Assembly (NCBI GenBank): GCA_934169415.1
Contig: CAKPNP010000013.1
Span: 1-30,297, forward strand
Origin: an uncultured Bacilli bacterium
GTDB taxonomy: Bacteria > Bacillota_I > Bacilli_A > RF39 > UBA660
DNA length: 30,297 nt
Direction: 5' to 3'
The notes below the pieces were generated by a model. The model worked only from the letters and a program-made list of their open reading frames with translations, had not been told where the DNA came from and did not search any database. This document shows, in pieces, positions 1-6,647 of this stretch. Made by a program: the position numbers and the translations under genes. Positions within the stretch are counted from its first letter, which is position 1, and each line of letters begins with the position of its first letter.

Positions 1-8
1 TAAAAATT

Positions 9-14
9 CTCCTT
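9..14 (-). promoter_or_regulatory. Ribosome binding site of a gene lying off the left edge
   Basis: On the minus strand AAGGAG is followed by eight A/T bases and then the window edge. The spacing fits a start codon just outside the window, so a further minus-strand gene probably begins immediately to the left. A TATTAT -10-like hexamer lies about 20 bases upstream on the same strand. Inference only, as the gene itself is not visible. Confidence 0.5.
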
Positions 15-66
15 CCACATTAATTTATCATAATATCTTTATTTTACCTTCTATAAGTTATATACG

Positions 67-98
67 AAAAAAATCTCTAAAATCCTTTTTTTTAGAGA
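67..98 (-). terminator. Intrinsic terminator, second of a tandem pair
   Basis: A 9-bp perfect stem (TCTCTAAAA / TTTTAGAGA, 74-82 with 90-98) with a 7-base loop is followed on the minus strand by seven T. It backs up the hairpin at 118-146 and separates the minus-strand genes on its right from the off-window gene on its left. Confidence 0.75.
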
Positions 99-117
99 AA
101 CTTTTTTCGAAAAATGC

Positions 118-146
118 AAAAAAACAAGAAAAATTAATTTCTTGTT
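118..146 (-). terminator. Intrinsic terminator after the small membrane protein gene
   Basis: A 9-bp perfect stem (AACAAGAAA / TTTCTTGTT, 123-131 with 138-146) with a 6-base loop runs into a T tract on the minus strand. It lies 38 bases past the stop codon of the gene ending at 184. Confidence 0.8.
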
Positions 147-183
147 ATCAATGTATCAAAAAAATCATAGATTATTATAATTT

Positions 184-621
184 TTAAAACTTCCAAATAT
201 CTTCATCTGGATTTACAACATTATCTAAAATTTTATCATTAACTTCCTCATTTTGATTAACTTCTAATGGAGTTACATCAATATTTTTTAACTCTTCAAC
301 TGAATCATTAGAATCTAAAGAGTTAATATTTTCATTACCTGGAAGTGGTGCAAATAAAGCTGGATCTATTTTTTCGTTATCTAATTTTTCTTCCTTATTA
401 TAAATAGGATCCATCGTCTTCTTTGTAAGTTCATTTATACCTTTATCTTCTATAACTATAGGTACATCTTTCTTTTCTTCTTTTTTTTGTTTTGTTTCCT
501 TAGATACTTTATCAGATTTACTAATAAATCCAGTTTTATCAGCTATATAACCTACTATAGCCATTAATATAACAATTATAACTATCATTATCCAAAGAAA
601 ATTTTCTTGTAAAAATTCCAT
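184..621 (-). CDS. Small membrane-anchored protein with acidic cytoplasmic tail, function unknown
   Basis: A 145-residue protein whose start is fixed by AAGGAGG five bases before an ATG that opens MEFLQENF; a start 12 codons upstream has no such site. One hydrophobic segment (about residues 10-27) is followed by a Lys-rich stretch and a long low-complexity tail rich in Asp, Glu and Asn. The likely topology is a short outer N-terminus with a disordered inner tail. No family is recognised. It has its own promoter (TTGAAA-17-TAATAT) and a tandem terminator, so it is a separate transcription unit downstream of trmL. A scaffold or adaptor role in the envelope is conceivable but not shown. The reading frame itself is well supported; the function is unknown. 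Confidence 0.8.
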   Translation of the reverse strand: MEFLQENFLWIMIVIIVILMAIVGYIADKTGFISKSDKVSKETKQKKEEKKDVPIVIEDKGINELTKKTMDPIYNKEEKLDNEKIDPALFAPLPGNENINSLDSNDSVEELKNIDVTPLEVNQNEEVNDKILDNVVNPDEDIWKF

Positions 622-647
622 AAAATCCTCCTTATTCTTATATATAT

Positions 648-676
648 ATATTAGCATTAAATAAATTTTTTTTCAA
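648..676 (-). promoter_or_regulatory. Sigma-A-type promoter of the small membrane protein
   Basis: TTGAAA (671-676) and TAATAT (648-653) are separated by 17 bases on the minus strand, with the ribosome site about 20 bases further on. Both hexamers are close to consensus and the spacing is ideal. Confidence 0.6.
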
Positions 677-700
677 TAAATATTTAAAAAAAGATGAACA

Positions 701-1201
701 TTACTTTTCTAGGTAATCCTCACCCTTAAATGGTTCATCCCTTAGTAAGTCAAAATAATCATTTTGTCTTAAAACTTCATATGTAGCAATAGCAACACAA
801 TTAGATAAATTTAAAGCTCTAACTTTATCAGTCATAGGAAGTCTCATACATGTATCTAAATGATCCTTTAAAATTTCTTTAGGAATGCCTGTACTTTCTT
901 TTCCAAATATTAAATAAATATTTTCATCCTTAAACTCAAAATCAGTATGTGGCTTATGGCCATATCTAGTAAAAAAGTAATATTTTCCCTTATTTTTACT
1001 TTTAAATTCTTCAAAATTTTTATATATTGTATAATCACAATTATCTATATAATTAACACCACATCTTTTTACAGTTTTATCATCCATCTTAAAGCCTAAA
1101 GGTTCTATTAAATGTAATTTAGAATTTGTAGCAACACAAGTTCTCATAATATTTCCAGTATTTTGTGGTATTTCTGGTTCATATAATACTATATTTATCA
1201 T
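701..1201 (-). CDS. trmL: tRNA (cytidine/uridine-34-2'-O)-methyltransferase TrmL
   Basis: A SPOUT-fold (TrmH family) methyltransferase of 166 residues, full length for TrmL/YibK. In the characterised family it uses S-adenosylmethionine to methylate the ribose of wobble base 34 in certain tRNA-Leu species. The N-terminus shows the family signature LYEPEIPQNTGNIMRTC, and the C-terminal trefoil-knot motifs are visible as LIFGKESTGIPKEI and MRLPMTDKVRALNLSNCVA. Its ATG overlaps the TGA stop of the AAA+ gene by four bases, so the two are translationally coupled. Pairing with an AAA+ protein and a thioredoxin-like lipoprotein is probably incidental housekeeping linkage. Confidence 0.93.
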   Translation of the reverse strand: MINIVLYEPEIPQNTGNIMRTCVATNSKLHLIEPLGFKMDDKTVKRCGVNYIDNCDYTIYKNFEEFKSKNKGKYYFFTRYGHKPHTDFEFKDENIYLIFGKESTGIPKEILKDHLDTCMRLPMTDKVRALNLSNCVAIATYEVLRQNDYFDLLRDEPFKGEDYLEK

Positions 1202-2142
1202 AATGCAGTTTGATCCTTTTCTAAATCATCTAAAGTTACAATAGGAAGAACAACATTCTCGGCTATCGCAAGTTCTTTAAATGTCTCTCTAAAATTATTT
1301 AATTCTTTAATTATACTATCTGGATATATTTTTCTACTTACCTTAATAGCATTGTAAAAATCTAATATATTAGCTTCTTTTTTATTTTCATATAAAGCAT
1401 TTGAAAAAACTTGTTGAAAAACAGATAAAGCAACATCTGGATACATTGCTGCAACACCATATACTCTTTTAAATTCATCTGTTGCACTAACTATAGAACG
1501 AACTAATAATTCTGTAACATATGGATTATATTTTATTTTTACTCCTGTTTGATATTCTAATTTAGGAATTGAACCCATAAGAATCTTAACAGTAGTTTCC
1601 TTTGATGGCTCTAATATATCTATTTTTTCAAATCTTCTTAAAAATGCTCTATCTCTTAAGATATAAGTTTCATATTCTATTGTAGTAGTAGCACCTATTA
1701 ATTTAATATCTCCCCTATCAAGACCAGCTTTTAACATATTAGCAAGATCCATAGAGTTATTAGTATTACCGATTAATGTATGTATTTCATCTATAAATAA
1801 TATTGTTTTTTCAGATTTTTTTAACTCTTCTACTAATAGAGAAGCTACTAATACTTCTTTATTATCAATTGTAATTTTACCTAATAATGAAGTTGAATTT
1901 ATACTTATTATTCTATACCCTTTTAAAGCATCTGGAACTAAGTTCTTTTGTATTAAATATGCAATTCCTTCTACTATAGCAGTTTTACCTATACCTGGTT
2001 TACCAACTAACAAAGCAGATTTTTCTGGTGTAAGTAATATTACAATTGCCCTTTTAATCTCATCTTCACGAGCTATAGCAGGATTTGTAACATAAGACTT
2101 TTTAGTTAAATCTACTCCATAACTATCTAGTACACTAAACAT
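1198..2142 (-). CDS. Single-module ClpC/ClpB-D1-like AAA+ ATPase
   Basis: A 314-residue AAA+ ATPase resembling only the first nucleotide-binding module of ClpC/ClpA/ClpB. It has an LDSYGVDLT opening like the ClpC pre-D1 linker, Walker A GKPGIGKT (about 47-54), Walker B ILFIDE (114-119), a sensor-1 GATTT segment and an arginine-finger RRF. It lacks the N-terminal substrate domain, the middle domain, the second AAA module and a ClpP-docking loop, so it is not a Clp unfoldase subunit in the ordinary sense. The chosen ATG follows AGGTG by six bases; a GTG nine bases earlier lies inside that ribosome site and is rejected. It starts one base after the lipoprotein stop and overlaps trmL by four bases. 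Client and role are unknown. Confidence 0.85.
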   Translation of the reverse strand: MFSVLDSYGVDLTKKSYVTNPAIAREDEIKRAIVILLTPEKSALLVGKPGIGKTAIVEGIAYLIQKNLVPDALKGYRIISINSTSLLGKITIDNKEVLVASLLVEELKKSEKTILFIDEIHTLIGNTNNSMDLANMLKAGLDRGDIKLIGATTTIEYETYILRDRAFLRRFEKIDILEPSKETTVKILMGSIPKLEYQTGVKIKYNPYVTELLVRSIVSATDEFKRVYGVAAMYPDVALSVFQQVFSNALYENKKEANILDFYNAIKVSRKIYPDSIIKELNNFRETFKELAIAENVVLPIVTLDDLEKDQTAL

Positions 2143-2143
2143 A

Positions 2144-2563
2144 TTATTCACCTATTATTCCGTGTTTTTTCAAACTTTCTACAATTTTAGAATAACTAGT
2201 AGAACCGACTATTCTATCATAAGTAGAAGCTTCTACTCCATCTTTAAAGAAAATTGTAGTTGGAGTTGCTGTTATAACATATTTACTATATACCTTAGCA
2301 TTATCTTCATCGCTTAATTTAGCAAGATCAATATAATATACTGTAGCATTATAATCTTTTATTACACTTTCCATTGTAGTCTTGTATTTAGCACATGCAG
2401 AACAACCGGTTTTACCTATAACTAAAACAAAAGAATCTTTACTTTCCAATTTTTGATTTAAAATATTATAAGTTATTTCTTGATATGTTGTATTTTTTTT
2501 AGTGCCACAACCTGTCATAAATAATACACCTATAGTTAAAATTAATATTAATATTTTCTTCAT
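2144..2563 (-). CDS. Thioredoxin-fold lipoprotein
   Basis: A 139-residue predicted lipoprotein: Lys-rich start, hydrophobic core and lipobox FMTGC near residue 19, after which the Cys would be lipidated and the protein held on the outer face of the membrane. The mature part has a thioredoxin-like fold with active site GCSAC (CxxC) and the later cis-Pro region TATPTTIFF. Length and layout match extracytoplasmic thiol-disulfide oxidoreductases that act on exported proteins. ATG is preceded by AGGTG at six bases; a GTG inside that site is discounted. A TATAAT -10 box lies at 2580-2585, within the T tract of the preceding terminator, so it may be the first gene of the unit lipoprotein-AAA-trmL. 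Confidence 0.85.
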   Translation of the reverse strand: MKKILILILTIGVLFMTGCGTKKNTTYQEITYNILNQKLESKDSFVLVIGKTGCSACAKYKTTMESVIKDYNATVYYIDLAKLSDEDNAKVYSKYVITATPTTIFFKDGVEASTYDRIVGSTSYSKIVESLKKHGIIGE

Positions 2564-2587
2564 ACTCTTCACCTACTACATTATACA

Positions 2588-2617
2588 ACAAAAAAAAAGT
2601 ATTTTAAATACCTTTTT
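2588..2617 (-). terminator. Intrinsic terminator after the LysM gene
   Basis: An A/T-rich hairpin (core GGTA...TACT with flanking A/T pairs) ends in nine T on the minus strand. Its upstream arm overlaps the stop codon of the LysM gene. The stem is weak in G+C, so efficiency is uncertain. Confidence 0.55.
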
Positions 2618-3056
2618 ATTTGATTTTAAATAATAACTGTTCTTCTTTTAAGTATATTTCATTATTTTGATTAACAAGTTCTTCTATTGATATTCTAAAG
2701 TTATTAGCAACTCCTTTTAATGTATCATTTTCTTTAGTAATATAAATTTCTACGTTCTCTTTTGGTACTAATATTTGTTGATTTGGATAAATATAATCAT
2801 TTTTATCTAAACCATTAATTTTTAATAAATAATCTTCATTTGTGTTATATCTAGAAGCTATAGAATACATACTATCTCCTTGTTTAATAGTATATGTTTC
2901 AAATATATTATTAGTATTTGGAACTATTATTAATTGTCCTTCTACTACAGGTCCAGTTAATCCATTTATATTAATTAACTCCTCATTTGTAATACCAAAC
3001 TTTCTAGATAAACTTTCTATAGTATCTCCCATTTCTACCTGATAAATCTTATACAT
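2616..3056 (-). CDS. Triple LysM-domain protein
   Basis: A 146-residue protein made almost wholly of three tandem LysM repeats (about residues 3-47, 53-99 and 101-146), each opening with a Y-x-(I/V)-x-x-(G/N)-D-(T/S) pattern such as YTIKQGDSMYSIA and closing with GQLIIVP- or QQILVP-type strands. LysM modules bind the GlcNAc backbone of peptidoglycan. No signal peptide, membrane segment or catalytic domain is present, so it may act inside the cell or, in a spore-former, at the cortex or coat, as SafA-type proteins do. The third repeat is the most divergent. GAGGTG precedes the ATG; an in-frame GTG within that site is not used. It follows csp after a strong terminator and ends in its own terminator. 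Confidence 0.88.
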   Translation of the reverse strand: MYKIYQVEMGDTIESLSRKFGITNEELININGLTGPVVEGQLIIVPNTNNIFETYTIKQGDSMYSIASRYNTNEDYLLKINGLDKNDYIYPNQQILVPKENVEIYITKENDTLKGVANNFRISIEELVNQNNEIYLKEEQLLFKIK

Positions 3057-3101
3057 AATCACACCTCATTATAATATATGTAAGTATAGTAAAAATGCAA
3101 T

Positions 3102-3139
3102 AAAAAACAGCTATAGTATTATTTTACTAAAGCTGTTTT
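3102..3139 (-). terminator. Intrinsic terminator embedding the csp stop codon
   Basis: A 15-bp stem with one mismatch (3104-3118 with 3125-3139), a 6-base loop and a following T tract on the minus strand. The csp stop codon lies in the loop, so coding sequence and terminator share bases. Confidence 0.85.
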
Positions 3140-3334
3140 AATTTCTACAACATTCTTTGCTTGAAGACCTTTATCAGTTTCAACTAATTCAAATTCTACA
3201 TATTGACCTTCAACTAAAGTTTTATAACCTTGTGAAAGTATAGAAGAATAATGAACAAATATATCTTCATGTTCTTTATATTCAATAAATCCATAACCTT
3301 TTTCATTATTGAACCATTTAACTTTTCCTCTCAT
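3119..3334 (-). CDS. csp: Cold-shock protein (CspA family)
   Basis: A 71-residue cold-shock-domain protein with RNP1 KGYGFIEY and RNP2 DIFVHYSS, the OB-fold nucleic-acid binding motifs. It is the usual length of CspA/CspB proteins, which bind single-stranded RNA and DNA and act as RNA chaperones. A GGGAG ribosome site lies about nine bases before the ATG. The promoter (TTGAAT-17-TATAAT, 3373-3401) leaves a short leader of about 30 bases. Two tandem Spo0A-box-like heptamers lie about 20 bases upstream of the -35 box, suggesting sporulation- or stationary-phase control. A strong terminator ends the unit, so it is monocistronic. Confidence 0.95.
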   Translation of the reverse strand: MRGKVKWFNNEKGYGFIEYKEHEDIFVHYSSILSQGYKTLVEGQYVEFELVETDKGLQAKNVVEIKTALVK

Positions 3335-3372
3335 TTCAAAAATCTCCCTTCTAGTAATTCCCTTACAATATA

Positions 3373-3401
3373 ATTATAAGTCTCAAAGTGCTCACATTCA
3401 A
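3373..3401 (-). promoter_or_regulatory. Promoter of csp
   Basis: TTGAAT (3396-3401), 17 bases, then a perfect TATAAT (3373-3378) on the minus strand, ending about 40 bases before the csp start codon. Confidence 0.75.
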
Positions 3402-3420
3402 CAAAATTGAATCTTCAAAT

Positions 3421-3437
3421 TTCGACAAAATTCGACA
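3421..3437 (-). promoter_or_regulatory. Tandem Spo0A-box-like sites upstream of csp
   Basis: On the minus strand the heptamer TGTCGAA occurs twice head to tail, 10 bp apart (plus strand TTCGACA at 3421 and 3431). This matches the 0A-box consensus TGNCGAA and the 10-bp tandem spacing known for Spo0A dimers. Both copies lie just upstream of the csp -35 box. Spo0A itself is not encoded in the window, so its involvement is inferred. Confidence 0.55.
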
Positions 3438-3477
3438 TTTGAAACTTAAAAAAAAATATACCGAAAAGTAATTACAA

Positions 3478-3494
3478 GTACACAATATGTGTAC
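3478..3494. promoter_or_regulatory. Palindromic operator-like site between csp and agrB
   Basis: GTACACA and TGTGTAC form a perfect 7-bp inverted repeat around a 3-base centre. It has no T tract, lies between divergent promoters and has the size of a dimeric repressor site. The regulator is unknown. This and the neighbouring motifs account for most of the 355-bp gene-free stretch from 3335 to 3689. Confidence 0.4.
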
Positions 3495-3539
3495 CATGCA
3501 AAATATTTTAACATTTATAAAATTAAATATAATTACATA

Positions 3540-3569
3540 TGTCTAAAACCGTTTTCTATTTGTCTAAAA
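3540..3569 (+). promoter_or_regulatory. Direct repeat with LytTR/AgrA geometry upstream of agrB
   Basis: TGTCTAAAA occurs twice as a perfect 9-bp direct repeat (3540-3548 and 3561-3569) with a 12-base spacer, so the copies sit on the same helix face two turns apart. LytTR regulators such as AgrA and VirR bind 9-bp direct repeats at exactly this periodicity. The sequence itself is not the S. aureus or C. perfringens box, so cognate binding by the LytTR protein at 5843-6544 is an inference from geometry and location. Confidence 0.55.
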
Positions 3570-3588
3570 TTAACTATATACATAATAT
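3560..3588 (+). promoter_or_regulatory. Candidate agrBD promoter
   Basis: TTGTCT (3560-3565) overlaps the second direct repeat and is followed after 17 bases by TAATAT (3583-3588). A second candidate -10, TATAAT at 3639-3644, lies nearer the gene with a poor -35 about 47 bases past the repeat. That arrangement recalls VirR-dependent promoters, where the boxes sit about 40 bp upstream of the -35. The sequence does not decide between them. Confidence 0.35.
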
Positions 3589-3689
3589 ATTATTACAACA
3601 TTAACCATTTATAACGTATTAATGCACTTTTAAGCAAATATAATTTTTAATATATATTATAGTGGTATTATTAAGTTAGGAGTAAAGGT

Positions 3690-4292
3690 ATGAGAAAAAT
3701 AATCATTGGTAATTGTATTAATTTTATTAAAAAATATCATCCTGAGTATGATGAAGAAAAAGTATCTATAATAAAATATGGATTAGAAAGTATATATATA
3801 ATGATTACAAAGTTAATCTTTATATTTGCACTAGCCATAATATTAAAAATATTTAAAGAAGTCTTAATCTTCTTACTTATTTATAATATTATTAGAACAT
3901 TTTCATTTGGATTACATGCTACTAAAAGTTGGATATGTTTATTAACCTCAAGCATAATATTTATATTTGTACCAATTATGTGTAAATACATAATAATTAG
4001 TAACTTTATAAAAAGCTTTGTAGGTATAATATTAATACTATTATTCTTTAAAAATGCTCCAGCTGATACTGTTAAAAGACCTATAATAAGTAAAAAAAGA
4101 AGAATATTCTTTAAATATACTTCAGTAATTATTTCAATTATATTTGTCTTCTTATCAATATTAGTCAATGATTTATTTTTATCTAACTGTTTTATATTTG
4201 CATTAATTGTTCAATCATTTATGATTTCACCACTTGTATACAAAACATTTAAACTACCTTATAACAATTATTTAAGTTATCAAACTGTTTAA
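3690..4292 (+). CDS. agrB: AgrB-type autoinducer-peptide protease/exporter
   Basis: A 200-residue integral membrane protein with about six hydrophobic segments, typical of AgrB. AgrB is a membrane Cys endopeptidase that removes the C-terminal tail of AgrD, forms a thiolactone and helps release the peptide. The catalytic His76 and Cys83 are visible in FGLHATKSWIC with the family's seven-residue spacing, and a KRPIISKKRR cytoplasmic loop follows. AGGAG lies seven bases before the ATG. agrD follows after 35 bases in the same direction. The agrC and agrA homologues are encoded on the opposite strand facing this pair rather than downstream in one agrBDCA operon. Confidence 0.93.
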   Translation: MRKIIIGNCINFIKKYHPEYDEEKVSIIKYGLESIYIMITKLIFIFALAIILKIFKEVLIFLLIYNIIRTFSFGLHATKSWICLLTSSIIFIFVPIMCKYIIISNFIKSFVGIILILLFFKNAPADTVKRPIISKKRRIFFKYTSVIISIIFVFLSILVNDLFLSNCFIFALIVQSFMISPLVYKTFKLPYNNYLSYQTV

Positions 4293-4327
4293 CAGTTTTG
4301 ATATAAAGAATAAAAAGGAGGAAGGTT

Positions 4328-4447
4328 ATGAAGTTTTTATCAAATTTATTTGCATCAATGGGAAATCTAGCAGCTAGTTTTGGTTCACAAGCATGTATAT
4401 TAGTGTTCTTAGATGAACCAGAATGCCCAAAAAGTTTAACTAAATAA
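4328..4447 (+). CDS. agrD: AgrD autoinducing-peptide precursor
   Basis: A 39-codon gene with a strong GGAGG site. The N-terminal 20 residues form a plausible amphipathic membrane-binding helix (FLSNLF, GNLAA, closely like staphylococcal AgrD). The core is QACILVFL and the charged tail DEPECPKSLTK matches the conserved D-E-x-E-x-P recognition segment cut by AgrB. Cys23 would form the thiolactone. Aligning the DEP tail with known AgrDs places cleavage after Leu28, giving a six-residue ring (CILVFL); cleavage after Phe27 would give the usual five. The hydrophobic ring and a second Cys in the tail are notable. A plus-strand terminator follows immediately. Confidence 0.92.
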   Translation: MKFLSNLFASMGNLAASFGSQACILVFLDEPECPKSLTK

Positions 4448-4454
4448 TTAATTT

Positions 4455-4484
4455 ACCTCATTTTTATTAAAATGAGGTTTTTTT
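4455..4484 (+). terminator. Intrinsic terminator of agrBD
   Basis: A perfect 10-bp stem (ACCTCATTTT / AAAATGAGGT, 4455-4464 with 4469-4478), a TATT loop and six T. It lies eight bases past the agrD stop. Confidence 0.92.
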
Positions 4485-4502
4485 ATCATATAAATATTAT
4501 AC

Positions 4503-4531
4503 AAAAAGAAATAGCAAAATACTATTTCTTT
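4503..4531 (-). terminator. Intrinsic terminator of agrAC, overlapping the agrC stop
   Basis: A perfect 10-bp stem (AAAGAAATAG / CTATTTCTTT, 4505-4514 with 4522-4531) with a 7-base loop and a short T-rich tail on the minus strand. The TAG stop of the kinase gene is the end of the first arm. With the agrBD terminator it insulates the convergent units. Confidence 0.7.
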
Positions 4532-5841
4532 ATTTTAATTATTTGAGTAAATATATCTTTATTTATACTTCTTTCATTTATAATATTTTTATTAGAATCA
4601 ACTATCTCTTTTAATAAACTAAGTCCATATCCATGACCATTAGATTTTGTAGTATATCCTTTTTCATCTAACCTAGTCATATCAGGAATAATGCTACATT
4701 TATTAGATACTTCAATAACAAGATACTCATCTAATATATACATACAAATAAGGATTTCTCTTTCTTTAAGATTTAAGTTTTCCTCTATAGCATTATCAAT
4801 TATAATACCTACAGCCCTACATAAATCATAATTTGTTTTAGAAGGAAGATTATCTAAATTAATTTTTCTTACTTTTCTTTCAACCTTTAAATTTATAGTG
4901 ATATTATTTTCCTTCATTTTAAGCATTTTCTGGTATACTAAACCTTGTAAACCACCTTGTGGGATAATTGATGCAGAAGTGTAAATTCCCTCATCATCCT
5001 CACGTTTTTCTTTTATTATCTCATCTAGATATTCTAATGCTTTCGTATTAGTCTTATCAATCATTCCTTGAATTACTAACAATTGATTTTTGTTTTCATG
5101 ATTATTTACTCTTTGATAATCTAACATCTTTTCGTATTCATTAAGGTTATCAATTAACATTTTATTTTGTTCTTTATACTTCACATTTTCACTTTTTTCT
5201 TTAATTACAAGGTACAGGATAAAAGCATATGCAATTATAAATAATGTATTAATTATAAGAGTTTTCATTATGCTTATTTCAGAATATACCAATAAAAGAA
5301 AAATATTCATAGAAAAAATTATAAATACAATTACCATATATAAAACATTAGATGATATTAAATCAAATGAATTTACTATTTTTTTGTACAATTTTTTCAC
5401 AAATTTTATATTGCATAATACTATGCAAATAAGAGATATAGAAATATTTGTTACCAATGCCCCTTTTACTTCAGAAACCAAATAGTGTACATCAAGTTTA
5501 AAAATCACAATAGTTACAAAAGTAAATACTATTTCAGAAAATAACATCAAAATTTGTTCTATAACAGTACATATAAAAGACTTTTTAATATTAACATTAT
5601 AAATAATAGAGGTAACTAGTGAAATAAATATGGTTGCAGTCAAAAATCTAATAAAACTATTTGCAAATATATAATTTGCTGTACTAAGTATAACTAATAT
5701 AATAAAGCATGTATATAACTTACTATCCTTTAAATTTATTTTATCGTATAATATCTTGTTCCATACATAAATACCAGCAAATACATTAATTATTACAGAT
5801 ATGTATAAACTTATTGATTGTTCAAAAATTGAATCTATCAT
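4522..5841 (-). CDS. agrC: AgrC-type membrane histidine kinase (GHKL family)
   Basis: A 439-residue sensor kinase. The first ~215 residues contain about six hydrophobic segments, matching the AgrC polytopic sensor that reads extracellular cyclic peptides. A coiled linker leads to the dimerisation helix with the phospho-accepting His248 in the HENKNQLL motif typical of AgrC-like HPK10 kinases. The ATP-binding domain shows the N box DNAIEE (349-354) and the G box NGHGYGLSLL (401-410). It begins one base after the agrA stop with AAGGAG upstream, so the two are co-translated as a cognate pair. The location facing agrBD suggests it reads the AgrD peptide. Confidence 0.9.
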   Translation of the reverse strand: MIDSIFEQSISLYISVIINVFAGIYVWNKILYDKINLKDSKLYTCFIILVILSTANYIFANSFIRFLTATIFISLVTSIIYNVNIKKSFICTVIEQILMLFSEIVFTFVTIVIFKLDVHYLVSEVKGALVTNISISLICIVLCNIKFVKKLYKKIVNSFDLISSNVLYMVIVFIIFSMNIFLLLVYSEISIMKTLIINTLFIIAYAFILYLVIKEKSENVKYKEQNKMLIDNLNEYEKMLDYQRVNNHENKNQLLVIQGMIDKTNTKALEYLDEIIKEKREDDEGIYTSASIIPQGGLQGLVYQKMLKMKENNITINLKVERKVRKINLDNLPSKTNYDLCRAVGIIIDNAIEENLNLKEREILICMYILDEYLVIEVSNKCSIIPDMTRLDEKGYTTKSNGHGYGLSLLKEIVDSNKNIINERSINKDIFTQIIKIKK

Positions 5842-5842
5842 C

Positions 5843-6544
5843 TTACACCAACTCCTTCTTAAAATTATCAGATATTAAATCTGTTGTCATGCCATTATCA
5901 AATGTTATAATTTTATTTGTTTTATCGATTTTAACAATTCTTTCTTGATTAACTAAACAAGCTCTATGTGATTGTGTAAACAAACCATCAGTTATAGTTT
6001 TTAATTCAGTTAAAGTTTTAGAAACTTTATAAGAAGCATAATCTGTTTTTATAATACACTTTCTTTCAACACTATCACGAGTTATATATAAAATATCTCT
6101 GGTAGGAATAGTATAAAGTGAATTTCCATCATTAAACCTAATAACACTCCTAACGCCAACTACAGCAAGGGATTTTTTTATAGCATCTCTTAATTTTGAA
6201 TCAAAATTATCAAATTTACAAATGAATGTTAATACCATTAAACTTTCTTTGATAATTACTCCACCTAATTCTTCGTGAGCTGTTATAAATATGATAACAC
6301 TTTCTAGATCATTTGTTCTAATCTTACGTGCTATATCAATACCAGAAGCTGACTTAGTTTCTATATCTAAAATATATACTTTATTAGGTAACTTATTATT
6401 CATTACTTTATTAAACTTATAATCATAATCATTAAATACTCTTGTCTTATATTCATGAGTATTTTTCATCATAACCTTATTTATAATACCTTCACACTTT
6501 TTAGCTATTTCAACATTATCATCAACTACTATAAAATTTATCAT
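5843..6544 (-). CDS. agrA: AgrA-type LytTR response regulator
   Basis: A 233-residue two-domain regulator. The receiver (1 to about 120) has the acidic pair Asp8-Asp9, phospho-acceptor Asp60 in YILDIETK, Thr88 and a Lys near 110. The C-terminal LytTR DNA-binding domain (about 137-233) shows the family's RFNDGNSLYTIPTRDILYI opening and the SHRACLVN segment. LytTR proteins bind pairs of 9-bp direct repeats, which fits the repeat upstream of agrB, so positive feedback on agrBD is a reasonable inference. The gene has its own promoter (TTGAAA-17-TAAAAT) and is separated from the upstream hybrid kinase by a terminator. Confidence 0.92.
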   Translation of the reverse strand: MINFIVVDDNVEIAKKCEGIINKVMMKNTHEYKTRVFNDYDYKFNKVMNNKLPNKVYILDIETKSASGIDIARKIRTNDLESVIIFITAHEELGGVIIKESLMVLTFICKFDNFDSKLRDAIKKSLAVVGVRSVIRFNDGNSLYTIPTRDILYITRDSVERKCIIKTDYASYKVSKTLTELKTITDGLFTQSHRACLVNQERIVKIDKTNKIITFDNGMTTDLISDNFKKELV

Positions 6545-6582
6545 ACCAACATCTCCCTACTAGAGTTTGCATTATGTAAATA

Positions 6583-6611
6583 ATTTTACCATAATTTACC
6601 AAGTTTTTCAA
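6583..6611 (-). promoter_or_regulatory. Promoter of agrAC
   Basis: TTGAAA (6606-6611), 17 bases, TAAAAT (6583-6588) on the minus strand, with an AGGGAG ribosome site before the agrA ATG. Its presence beyond the kinase terminator makes agrAC an independent unit. Confidence 0.7.
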
Positions 6612-6621
6612 TTTAAATCCT

Positions 6622-6647
6622 TAAAAAAACTGCAAAAAATGCAGTTT
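6622..6647 (-). terminator. Intrinsic terminator of the ligase/acyltransferase/kinase operon
   Basis: A perfect 8-bp stem (AAACTGCA / TGCAGTTT, 6627-6634 with 6640-6647) with a 5-base loop and a run of T on the minus strand. It overlaps the stop codon of the hybrid kinase and ends the operon just before the agrAC promoter. Confidence 0.85.
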
